Below, piece after piece: positions 8,689 through 17,644 of a DNA stretch of 64,000 bases. The stretch comes from Jaminaea rosea (Eukaryota > Basidiomycota > Exobasidiomycetes > Microstromatales). The notes beneath the pieces are model-generated. The model did no database searches. It worked only from the letters and a program-made list of their open reading frames with translations, and was not told where the DNA came from. The position numbers and the translations under genes were made by a program. Every line of letters starts with the position of its first letter. Position 1 is the stretch's first letter. The stretch is from positions 1,755,496-1,819,495 of the forward strand of contig NW_020289975.1 in assembly GCF_003144245.1 (NCBI RefSeq), given 5' to 3'.

Positions 8689-11600
8689 TCAGCCTATGCC
8701 GGGCCACGACGAGTTGACGCCTCCCGCAAAGCCATTGGGAAGCGCTTGTTGCTGCTGTTGACGCTGCTGCTGCTGCTGCTGTTGAAGATGCATTGGATTG
8801 ATACCGCCCCCATTCGCCTGCTGACCGAGCAGAGAAGGGTTGATACCGCCGAGCATGGCTGGGTTGATGCCGCCGCCGCCCACGCCATTTTGCCAGGGTT
8901 GCCGTTGTTGCTGCTGACCGGAATGCTGCTGCTGCTGAGAAGCGCTCATGTTGCTCATCATGAAGCCCATGGCATCTGATGTGGCTGAATAGTTGCCGTT
9001 CCAACCTGTCATTGGACCACCTCCCATCTGGCCGCCTCCGTTGCCGCCGCTGCCATTGGCCTGGAGCTGCTGCTGTGCGAAGAGCTGCTGAAGATGGGCA
9101 GGGAGCTGAACGGGGTTGACGCCGCCCATGCCTCCACCGGTGATGCCATTGATCCCCGTACCATTGGCACCACGGAGCTGTTGCTGTTGCTGCGCCATCT
9201 GGGGATGAGGTTGCTGGGGCTGCTGCTGCTGGTGCTGTTGCTGAGCTTGCTGAGCCTGCTGCTGGAGCATTTGAAGCTGCTGAAAGTGCTGGTTCTGGCC
9301 ATCCATGCCGCTGATCTGACCACCGAAGCTGCTTTGCGGGAAAGGAGTCTGCGAGGACGAGGACGAATGCATCCCGGCGCTGCCATTGCCTGGCGTTGCC
9401 GCGAAGGGATTCGTCACCTGCGTAGGTACGGCATGAGGCATCTCTGGCGTGGATGAATGTTGTTGATGCTGCTGCTGAGAATGACGCATCATTGCGCTCA
9501 CGGGATTTCCAGCCAGGCCAGGGGAGGCTCGAGCAGCCTCGACTGACGAGATGCCGTTGTGGGACGACATGGCCGATGGTACGGGCGGAGGAGGCATGAA
9601 ATCCGGGACGGGAGAAGCGTGAGTAGGGACAGGTGACGCAGCCGCTGTGCTAGCGTAAGATGAAGTGCGACCCCGCTGGAAGGGCGGCGCTGGTGAGCCT
9701 GACTGCTGAGGTGGTGCGCCTACTTGGGCGGCCTGCTGACTAGGTTGACGCTGGCGCTGTTGCTGGAGCGCAGCAATCTGCTGCATCTGAACGGGCAGCG
9801 GTAGGGCAGCGAACTGAGGGTTGCACTGTGGCGAGCGCAGATAGTTCTGCAGGAAGCGCCAAGTGCCGACGGCATTGGGTCCAAAGGCATTGATCAGCTG
9901 CTGAGCTTGCTGTGGCGAGAGGCCGGCAGTAGGTTGCTGGCCTTGTTGGGAGCCATTGCTCGGGCTTGAGTGGTGCTGCTGTGTTTGAGAGGACAGCGTT
10001 ACGCCTGGACTCTGTCTTGAAGAAGGCGAGGAGTTTGAGGCAGGACCACCGGCCGAGCCATTCGCGAATGGGTTCGCGAAGCCAACAGACGAAGGGGCAG
10101 GCGAGCCGCTTGCGTGACGGGTGCCGTTCTGAGCAGCCGGACGCTTGTGCGATGGCTCATCGCTCGTTGAGCTGCTGTCGCGGCTACGCTTGCGGTCCAT
10201 GGCTGGCGCCGGCGCCGCCAATGGAGCTGCTGATGCCGGCTGCGTAGCAGGCTGCTGTGGAGCCACCGGACGGGCGACTCCTTCGAAGAGCTTACTGAGC
10301 TGCATGTAGAGCTTCGGTAAAGTTGTATCAGGATCAAAACGTTGAAGAGCCTCTGCCATTGACGGATGTGGAAAGACGTCTGTTCGCGGCGGTGACGGCT
10401 GCTTGCGATTGGGTCCAGCAGAGCTTTCAGCGGCGCTGGCTAGATAGGCCAGGTTGGTCTGGAGGCGATGAGATACATCGCGGAAGAGGTCTGGCGAAGC
10501 CTCGCTGCTCTTTTGAAGGGCGACACAAAGCTTGATGAGCTCTTGGTTCACGAAGAGGAGGTGAGAAAGCCTTTGTTCGTCAAGGGAAGGCGTGTACGCA
10601 GGAGGCGTGGGTGCGGTCTCTGTTCGTCCATTCGTTTCCTTGTCAGCGCTCTTCTCTGCGGTGGACGATGTGCTACTCTGGCCCTGCCCATTCGTGGAAG
10701 TGGCTGGTGCTCCTTCTTTCTTTGCGACTGGAACCTGCGGTTGCTCCTCCTTCTTTGCGGGCGCGTCAGAGCTGTTCAAGTTGGTAGCTGGGGCTACTGC
10801 CTTCTTCTCATCCTCCTTGGGGTCGCCGACCGTCGGTAAAGGTGACTGGGTCACGGGCTCTGCGATGGGCTCTGACGTCGTCTTGAGCTCGGGATCAGCT
10901 TCCGCAGGGGGTACGGCTGATGGCAGAATAGCGGACGAAGAGGCTTCTGACGCTATGGGCGCACTTGAGGTCTGCGGCGCCGAGGGTTGTGACTTCTCTG
11001 GAGATGCCACCACGATTTGGTCTACGCGGGGAGGTGCTGAATGGGCTGAGTCTGCCTCGGATGTACTCGCTACGGACCCTGGGGCGTGTGATACGGGCGC
11101 TTTTATCTCTGTCTCTGCCTCTTGTGCCTTCGCTGCGGAGTCGCCAGCCTCCTTCGGCGCAGGGATGGTAGCATCCAGGACAGGCGGTACAGGCTGCTCG
11201 TCCAACGCTGAGCCATCAGCAACGTCCACTGAGTCCCCCGTGGTGCCAGCTTGAGCTTCGACCACCGATGTAGAGCCCTCGTCGACGCTATCAGCAATTG
11301 CGTGCTCCTCTCCTTTTTCCCCATCCTCTTGGCCTACTACTGGATCGACATTGAATCCTTGCGAGTCGGCTGCACCACTCTCGAGCGCAGCAGTAACAAT
11401 GGTGTCCTTCGTTTCCTCCGGGGGTAGAGGCTCCGAATGTGAAGGCTGTGGCTCCGGAGGTGGGCTGGCCGTCGGAGGAAGAGGTTCTGCGATGGGCGCA
11501 GCTGAGCTTGATGGCTGCGCTTCTGACGATGACGGAAGCTGATCCTCTACGACGACTGATCCGACGTCTGATGGCTGCGAAGAACCTGCTACAGCACCGA

Positions 11601-11910
11601 TATCGCTGCTGGCCGGATCCACAGGAGCTGACGTAGCCACTGGCTCCAGGCTCGATAACGAGGATGAGGGATCGGCAGCAGCTGCGGACGGAGTGAGAGC
11701 ATGCGTGTCGGCTTGCGTTTGAGACGATGAGGATGAGGGTAGCTCAGTGAGGGACGATCCGGCTGCTACATCCTGCGGCTGCGTTGAGTCCACTCCATCA
11801 AGGGGACCGGCCTCAATTGAGACCGTCGAGGGGAGGAGAGAGGATGATGATGTTGTCTCGAGCGTCGGAAGGGCGTTGTCGTCGGCGGCCTGGTCGTCTG
11901 AGGCTGCCAT
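8689..11910 (-). CDS. SSXT (SS18-like) domain, Gln/Ser-rich nuclear protein
   Basis: A single exon of 1073 residues from the ATG at 11910. Almost all of it is low complexity: an S/A/E/P-rich N-terminal 430 residues, a Q/S/P-rich middle, and a Q/G/N-rich C-terminus with repeats of the type GGINPAML. Residues about 440-492 (10428-10590) are different. They read EQRLSHLLFVNQELIKLC, a short linker, then RLQTNLAYLASAAE. This matches the layout of the SSXT domain (PF05030; animal SS18 and plant GIF proteins, with a ..LL..N..LI.. helix followed by ..LQ.NL.YLA.IAD). SS18 is a SWI/SNF chromatin-remodelling subunit and coactivator; plant GIF proteins partner GRF factors. By analogy this would be a SWI/SNF-associated coactivator. 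The call rests on one 55-residue domain, so it is moderate. Confidence 0.6.
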   Translation of the reverse strand: MAASDDQAADDNALPTLETTSSSSLLPSTVSIEAGPLDGVDSTQPQDVAAGSSLTELPSSSSSQTQADTHALTPSAAAADPSSSLSSLEPVATSAPVDPASSDIGAVAGSSQPSDVGSVVVEDQLPSSSEAQPSSSAAPIAEPLPPTASPPPEPQPSHSEPLPPEETKDTIVTAALESGAADSQGFNVDPVVGQEDGEKGEEHAIADSVDEGSTSVVEAQAGTTGDSVDVADGSALDEQPVPPVLDATIPAPKEAGDSAAKAQEAETEIKAPVSHAPGSVASTSEADSAHSAPPRVDQIVVASPEKSQPSAPQTSSAPIASEASSSAILPSAVPPAEADPELKTTSEPIAEPVTQSPLPTVGDPKEDEKKAVAPATNLNSSDAPAKKEEQPQVPVAKKEGAPATSTNGQGQSSTSSTAEKSADKETNGRTETAPTPPAYTPSLDEQRLSHLLFVNQELIKLCVALQKSSEASPDLFRDVSHRLQTNLAYLASAAESSAGPNRKQPSPPRTDVFPHPSMAEALQRFDPDTTLPKLYMQLSKLFEGVARPVAPQQPATQPASAAPLAAPAPAMDRKRSRDSSSTSDEPSHKRPAAQNGTRHASGSPAPSSVGFANPFANGSAGGPASNSSPSSRQSPGVTLSSQTQQHHSSPSNGSQQGQQPTAGLSPQQAQQLINAFGPNAVGTWRFLQNYLRSPQCNPQFAALPLPVQMQQIAALQQQRQRQPSQQAAQVGAPPQQSGSPAPPFQRGRTSSYASTAAASPVPTHASPVPDFMPPPPVPSAMSSHNGISSVEAARASPGLAGNPVSAMMRHSQQQHQQHSSTPEMPHAVPTQVTNPFAATPGNGSAGMHSSSSSQTPFPQSSFGGQISGMDGQNQHFQQLQMLQQQAQQAQQQHQQQQPQQPHPQMAQQQQQLRGANGTGINGITGGGMGGVNPVQLPAHLQQLFAQQQLQANGSGGNGGGQMGGGPMTGWNGNYSATSDAMGFMMSNMSASQQQQHSGQQQQRQPWQNGVGGGGINPAMLGGINPSLLGQQANGGGINPMHLQQQQQQQRQQQQQALPNGFAGGVNSSWPGIG
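8745..8784 (-). repeat. CAG/CTG trinucleotide tract encoding poly-Gln
   Basis: A run of CTG with occasional TTG on the plus strand, encoding a glutamine tract near the C-terminus of the SSXT-like protein. Such tracts commonly vary in length between strains. Confidence 0.8.
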
Positions 11911-13744
11911 GCGGTGATGAAGAATGAGAGGGGCTTACAAGGGCAATGCGGCGTTGAGCCGAGGTTACTTGATGCGGGGCAGCGGGGGGACAAAGGAGAG
12001 CCTATGTCGGGCGACGATAACGATGGCCGCTACGATTGGCGCAATTGGCGCGCGCAACTGTGGATTCAGTTGGAGCAATGAAGGGCCAGAGCGCTACTTG
12101 AACGCAACTTGCTTGGCGATGCGATGTCGATTAGTCGTCGACGAGCTCCGCGACCCACAGGAATGGGAAGCGGTTCGGATGCGATGCTGCGAGGCGACGA
12201 TGATGCGACGCGATGACGACGTGAGAACGATACGCTCCTGATTGCCGTTGCCCGTCGATTAGACTTCTTCCTTCTCAGACTTCGATAAGCGGTCGGCGGG
12301 CTTCGTCGTAGACCAAGGCAGCCCGGTGTGGGAGGGGTGTGCGAGGGGAAGTGGGGTCGTCGTGTCGTGGGTTGAGCAGTGGAGACTGCGTGGTGCGTCG
12401 AGGGGAGATCGATCCCGACAGCCAGATTGGGACGCGGACACGACGGCGCAAAGAGGCGGAGACCGAGTGCGACAATGCCACAGGGCAAGGCGCGGCCAAG
12501 GGCAGCCAGCGAGCGTGGGACGACGGCGACGAAGACGAGACGCTCCTGGGCGCTGCCCTCTGGTGCCCCGCCCTCCCGTCCGCCCCGCCATTGGCCGAGA
12601 ACAAGCCCACAGTCGCCGCCCCGACCGACCTTTCACCCGGAGCACAGGGCAGAGCCGGAGCAGACAACAATGAGTTCATTGGCCCCCTCCTAATTCATTG
12701 CCATCAGTCAACACCCACGCTAGCGCCATTTCTTTTGGCGGTCGTTTTGTTTGTTCTCACGAGTAAAAAGAGGGCCGGCCCGAGCGACCGAGTGACCGTA
12801 GCTTCGTCTCACTGTCCACCCGCTTCTCGACTGACATCGAGCTGACGATAGGGTGGAGCCGGCCTGTACTGACGCCCTCTGTGCCCTTCCTTCGACGCCC
12901 ACTCGCAGCGCACATCAACGGAGGCCGGGTGCTTCGTTCACACCGTTCTCGCCTGAGCTGACTATGAAAATCAATGCCCGAGAGATTCATCCTCGAGAGG
13001 CGCAAGCGAAGGATCGTGTCCACCAGCTCGCCTTCTATTGCCCGCTCAGAGCGCTTTGCGGCCCTTCGATGGTTCTGTTTGTTCCTTCCTTGGGCGATGG
13101 CACCTTGCCCCGTTGGGCTACTCATGGTATTCCGCGCGAGGGCGACCACGACCGTTCGCCTGGGTCGGGGCTTCGATTGGAGGACTGTGACGCCGCCGTC
13201 GCCGTCAGACGTCGCCTTCTTCGATGCCGCCACTCACTCTCTCCATACGCGCTAGCACTGAAGCGACGGGCCGCCGCTCTTCTCACCTTGGTACCACGGC
13301 TCTCGTCTCTCGCTTTGGTCGTCGTGTGAAGCATTCATTGTTCTGCTATTGGGTCTAGCTGCGCCGTCGGTGAGAAACGTGCTCGAGGATAGGTAGCGCT
13401 CAAGCGAGTGCGCTCCGACAAGCAGGCAAGACGAGGTTAGGTTTGGAGCCAATGTCAACGCACCGGCGGTACGAGAGGGAGGGACCACCTGCGACGAGGA
13501 TGTCCAGTAGCAGGACGCTAGCACCCCATTCACACACACCCAGGCCCTCGCTCAGCATGGCACCTTGCTCATCCTCACCTCTCTGACGTCTATTCCGTAC
13601 ACGCTCTTTCTTCCTTACCATCAACTTCCTGCACCTCTTACCCTCTACCCCCCCCCCCCTCCTCAACCTCCTTTGTGCTTCCCTCCCTCCCCTCTCTCTT
13701 TTCTCTAGCCCTTCCGTCACTCACATTCATTCATTTCGGGCAAA
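11911..13744. promoter_or_regulatory. Long divergent intergenic region, SSXT-like gene / MSB2-like gene
   Basis: 1.83 kb with no convincing gene. The open frames here lack conserved sequence and overlap one another on both strands. Near the SSXT side (about 12034-12055) there are two TTGGCGC words, the second extended to TTGGCGCGCGC, resembling E2F/MBF-type G1/S sites. On the MSB2 side the last 120 bases are strongly pyrimidine-rich, including a C run near 13650, as is common in fungal core promoters and 5' leaders. The unusual length suggests complex regulation or a long 5' UTR. Confidence 0.45.
12034..12055. promoter_or_regulatory. Possible E2F/MBF-like double site
   Basis: Two TTGGCGC words ten bases apart, about 130 bp upstream of the SSXT-like start codon. 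Only sequence resemblance supports this. Confidence 0.25.
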
Positions 13745-16700
13745 ATGAGGATCGGCGTCGCTTTCGTCGTCCTCGCCCTCGCCTCCTCGCCACTGGGTGC
13801 CATCGCAGCCTCTGGCCCCGTCGCTCGTCTCGTATCTCCCTCTGCTGTGCTCACCAACCGTGACGCTGGAGCGACAAGCTTCACGCCACCCCACCTTGTC
13901 GACCGTGCACGAGAGCCATCTAGCTCTGAGTCAACGGAATCTTCCCAATCTTCCTCACAATCTTCCTCAAAGAAGGAAAGCAGCGACAGCAAGGGCGACG
14001 ACGAGAGCTCCAGCCAATATCACTCCGAGTCGAGCTCAAGCAGCCAGCACTCCGAGTCAAGCTCACCGTCACATTCATCGGACTCTGGCGACCAATCTCC
14101 TTCCAAAACGTACGGCGCTTCTAGCTCGCGTCGCGAGCAGACCAGCCAGGCCGACAGCAGTCAGCGCCATTCAGAGACGAGCAGCCAGCGCTCGACTGAG
14201 GAGGAACGTACTACCCACCAGCGCACGTCTACGGCCGACCAGTCCACCTACTCGCGCGAAAGCGAGAGCACCAAAGAGGCCACATCGACGCGTGACGATT
14301 CCTACTCGACTGCTCGCAAGGATGCGAGCCGCACGAGGTCGTCCCCGTCAAGTACCGTGACCGCAGCGCCTGAGAGCACTACCTCCTCATCGGGACGTCA
14401 CGGCGGACAAAGCAGTGATAATGGCGGTGACGACGCCGACTCCTCCACGTCTTCATCCTCGGGCAAAGGCGGAGGCGGCATTCTCGGCGGCCTCGGCGGG
14501 GGCGTCGGCGGCGCACTAGGTGGCGTTGGCTCCGTCGTAGGTGGTCCCGTAGGCTCGATCCTGGGAGGCGCCGGTGGTGCAGTCAGCGATGCCGGTCATG
14601 ACTTGGACAGTGCCATCTCTGGAGTCTTTCGCCCTTCGACCGCATCGCCCACCGCTACATTCTCTCACGATTATGATGGAGGCCACGGCCACCACGACTC
14701 GACGGTGACAAGCGCGCCAGGGTCGCAGCAGACAGGCGGCTACGGCAATGGCGGTCAGGGCAACGGCTACGGCAATGGTGGTCAGGGCAACGGCTACGGC
14801 AATGGTGGACATGGTCTCGATGGCGGCGATGGCGGTGACAGTGGCGATGGCTCATCGTCAGGCTCATCGTCGTCTTCTGGACACCACGGTAACGATGGTA
14901 TTCTGGGCGGTCTTGGCGACGGTGTTGGCGGCGTTGTGTCCGGGCTTGGCGGCGTTGTCGGCGGCCCAGTCTCAGCCGTTGGCGGTGGCGTCGGAGGAGT
15001 GGCTAGCGACGCCGGCCATGACCTCGGCAGTGGACTGGGTTGGCACTCCAGTACGTCCAGCTCGTACGATCCTTCGTCGACGGGTAGTTCGGGCAACGGC
15101 CACAATCAGGGCAACGGATATGGATATGGCAATGGCAGCGATAATGGCCAAGGCGACGGAGACGATCACGGTCACAATGGAGGAGGAGGTATCTGGGGCG
15201 GCTTGACGAGCATCCTGGGCGGCGGTGGCGGTAATGGTGACTACAGCTCGTCATACTCGGCCACACCAACCTCGACTCAGAACAGCGACAATGGCGGCGG
15301 GGGCGGTATCTTCGGTGGCGTCACGAGCATCCTTGGCGGTGCAACGAGCGTCGCAGGAGGTTTCACCAGTCCTTTCGGCGGAGGCAACAACCAGCCGTCA
15401 AGCACTGCAACGTACAGCCAGTCAAGCGATAATTATACGCCCTCTTACTCGGCCTCGAGCGCACCTACGAGCCAGCCTACATACAGCTACCAGTACAGCG
15501 AGACTGAGGACCATCAACCTTCCTCCATCGTCTTTTCACAAGCTACTCAAACTGAACAGCGTCCCACTACTACTTTCGACTCGGCGCTGTCTACTTCTGA
15601 CTCTACGCCCACGCCAACCAGCACTGACAAGCCTTACTGGTACGCTCCCACATCCGCCCTTTATGTGCCTGGGCTTGGAGCACCTAATGCTACCTCTTCT
15701 TCGACTTCCGCCTCCGACGCCGCGTCCTCTACGGCTTCATCTCCTTCTTCCACCGCCTCAGCCGACGCAGAGTCGTGGCCCTCTGCTATCTTGCCTGGCA
15801 TGGACAGCCCTGCCCAGCCTCCCGGCACAGAGACGGTTTCAGTTCTGTTCAAGCCGGCGATGAAATGGACTTGGATGATCAAGAACCCCGACACGACGGC
15901 GCAGATCCTCGCTTTCATGCCTGAGCTCTTCGCTCAGGCCACAGGAGGTCAACCCAGCGACACGACGCTCATCAGGCTCGAGTCGTGGAGTGAGCCTGCC
16001 TCGTCTAGCCGTCGTCGCCGCGACACCCCCGACACGGGTACGACCAAGGACGCTGATGCTCGAACGCTTTTCGTTGCCTACTACCCGTCGCGCCTCGTGC
16101 CTAAGCTGCAGGCTGCCATCGCGGACACTTCCAGCCCCTTCTACACGAGCAGCACCGCAACCAACCCCGCAGCTAAGGAGCTAGCCGCAGCTGTCGACTC
16201 GAAGTGGGACATTCTCAGCAAGGTCCCCGGCGCGGACACGTCTTCTAGTACCAGCAGCGGGCAAGGCTCTGATTCGTCCGCGCCCAAGAACTCTGGCAAA
16301 GGGAACGCCTCGCAGAGCAATGGAGGCAAGAACAACACGCTCCGCAACGTCCTCGTCTCCATCGCCGCCGCCCTTGTCGCGTGCATCATTGGCCTGCTCG
16401 TGTACCGCTTCTACCGCTCGAAGCGTAAGGCCCGTGCCGCTCTCATCCGTCACGCCTCGCAGTCTCGCTCTCGTCATCATCGCTCTCAGGACGGTGGCCT
16501 GCGCGAGACGTGGGCCCCTTCCTTCGATGAGCAGCGCACGGCCATGCATGGCCAGTATGGCGAGCAAGGTCTCACGGAAACGTGGGCCTTCCATGATGAT
16601 GAGGAGGAAGGAGGCGAGGGGCCACACCGCGTCACCCGTCCGGAGATGACTCAACGCTCTCGCTCTTACTCTGACTCGCCGTACCAGGATGTGCTCGTCA

Positions 16701-17263
16701 GCAGGAGCGGCAGTGGGAGCGGCTTCGGTGACCCCTTCGTTGACGCTTACGGTATCTCGACCAACCGCGCTTCGAGAGAGACAGAACGTAATGCGCAACG
16801 TCACCAGCGCCACCAGTCGTACGCGTCTCGCTCCGGCAGTGGTAGCGGTAGCGGCAGCCACAGCGGTAATGGCAGCCGTAGCCCCTCCTCCCCCACCGGG
16901 TCAGGCTCAGACGGATCCCGCAACTCGGTCCGCTCCAACGAGACGACGATGACTGAAGCAGAGCGTATCCGTCAAGAGTACTTCGCTCGCGGAGGAGAGG
17001 ATGTCGAAGGCTCTCCTTTCGCTTCTTCGGCAGACGACTATGCTGGCAGCTCCTATGGACACGGAAGCGCCGCGCCTGCTATGCAGCAGGTAGGAGGCAG
17101 CTCGCTGTCCAGCCATCAAAGACTGTACTCTGCCACTGCCCCTCAGGGTCAGCAACAGCAGCAGCAGCCGCGATGGGCTAGGAGGTCAAGCAGCAGAGAC
17201 AGCTTCAGGTCTAAGCGCATCTCCCAACCTGAGATGGTTGGAAATTCCCTCTTCCTCGAATAG
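13745..17263 (+). CDS. MSB2: MSB2-like signalling mucin (membrane sensor)
   Basis: A single exon of 1172 residues. It starts with a clear signal peptide (MRIGVAFVVLALASSPLGA) followed by about 190 Ser/Thr-rich residues suited to O-glycosylation. Gly-rich repeats follow, and then a globular extracellular domain at about residues 694-830: SVLFKPAMKWTWMI, TTAQILAFMPELFAQATG, LFVAYYPSRLVPKLQAAI. This matches the membrane-proximal region of fungal Msb2. A transmembrane helix (about 867-890, VLVSIAAALVACIIGLLVY) precedes a basic cytoplasmic tail of about 280 residues. In other fungi Msb2 acts upstream of Cdc42 and the MAP kinase cascades for filamentation, osmostress or plant-surface sensing. An RRRRDT site at about residue 755 inside the ectodomain could be a processing site. 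WSC or other mucin sensors are the alternative, but no WSC cysteines are present. Confidence 0.75.
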   Translation: MRIGVAFVVLALASSPLGAIAASGPVARLVSPSAVLTNRDAGATSFTPPHLVDRAREPSSSESTESSQSSSQSSSKKESSDSKGDDESSSQYHSESSSSSQHSESSSPSHSSDSGDQSPSKTYGASSSRREQTSQADSSQRHSETSSQRSTEEERTTHQRTSTADQSTYSRESESTKEATSTRDDSYSTARKDASRTRSSPSSTVTAAPESTTSSSGRHGGQSSDNGGDDADSSTSSSSGKGGGGILGGLGGGVGGALGGVGSVVGGPVGSILGGAGGAVSDAGHDLDSAISGVFRPSTASPTATFSHDYDGGHGHHDSTVTSAPGSQQTGGYGNGGQGNGYGNGGQGNGYGNGGHGLDGGDGGDSGDGSSSGSSSSSGHHGNDGILGGLGDGVGGVVSGLGGVVGGPVSAVGGGVGGVASDAGHDLGSGLGWHSSTSSSYDPSSTGSSGNGHNQGNGYGYGNGSDNGQGDGDDHGHNGGGGIWGGLTSILGGGGGNGDYSSSYSATPTSTQNSDNGGGGGIFGGVTSILGGATSVAGGFTSPFGGGNNQPSSTATYSQSSDNYTPSYSASSAPTSQPTYSYQYSETEDHQPSSIVFSQATQTEQRPTTTFDSALSTSDSTPTPTSTDKPYWYAPTSALYVPGLGAPNATSSSTSASDAASSTASSPSSTASADAESWPSAILPGMDSPAQPPGTETVSVLFKPAMKWTWMIKNPDTTAQILAFMPELFAQATGGQPSDTTLIRLESWSEPASSSRRRRDTPDTGTTKDADARTLFVAYYPSRLVPKLQAAIADTSSPFYTSSTATNPAAKELAAAVDSKWDILSKVPGADTSSSTSSGQGSDSSAPKNSGKGNASQSNGGKNNTLRNVLVSIAAALVACIIGLLVYRFYRSKRKARAALIRHASQSRSRHHRSQDGGLRETWAPSFDEQRTAMHGQYGEQGLTETWAFHDDEEEGGEGPHRVTRPEMTQRSRSYSDSPYQDVLVSRSGSGSGFGDPFVDAYGISTNRASRETERNAQRHQRHQSYASRSGSGSGSGSHSGNGSRSPSSPTGSGSDGSRNSVRSNETTMTEAERIRQEYFARGGEDVEGSPFASSADDYAGSSYGHGSAAPAMQQVGGSSLSSHQRLYSATAPQGQQQQQQPRWARRSSSRDSFRSKRISQPEMVGNSLFLE
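14738..14809 (+). repeat. 27-bp tandem repeat encoding GYGNGGQGN
   Basis: Two full copies (14738-14764 and 14765-14791) and a partial third, within the Gly-rich part of the mucin. Copies differ by one or two silent changes. Confidence 0.85.
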
Positions 17264-17644
17264 ACCGCCAAGCCCGTATTGAACACTTTCCGTAGCTTTC
17301 CGCGTCTTCCGTACACTGTCTTTACCTCGAAGCTCGACCGCCTATCTTTCTCTTCATTTCAGGGGCGCTCTCGGCCCTTCATACCCGTGGCATGCTGAGT
17401 CGCCAAGCCTCGCTGCCTTTTTCATAGTCCATTCCTTCATCTGTCTTCACCACGCCAGGACTCACGCACTGCGTGCTGGCCTTGGTCTACTGTTGTTCTC
17501 TACCTTCCTTCGTCATCCTCCTCTCCTCACCCAATCGACGTCATTGGAATCAGCGTTTGCCTGAACTGGTTTTGATTGGTGCAGTACAAGATCGTCATTC
17601 CCAAGGGGCAATGATGTCGCGTGAGGGTGACGTGTCTGGAAGTC
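17264..17644. other. Convergent intergenic region, MSB2-like / NASP-like
   Basis: 381 bases between two gene 3' ends. It probably holds both 3' UTRs. No RNA gene or repeat was seen. Confidence 0.4.

Noticed and set aside
10592-11254. 220-codon plus-strand open frame within the SSXT-like gene
   Set aside because: Antisense shadow of low-complexity S/A/E-rich coding sequence.
12275-12845. Overlapping open frames on both strands in the 1.8 kb intergenic region
   Set aside because: R/P/S-rich translations in several frames at once, as expected by chance in GC-rich DNA, with no splice-supported model.
14738-15040. CRISPR-like or satellite array
   Set aside because: The repeats are in frame inside the mucin coding sequence and encode Gly-rich peptide repeats.
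16181-16861. 226-codon minus-strand open frame inside the mucin gene
   Set aside because: Shadow of the mucin cytoplasmic tail; no start context or conserved motif.
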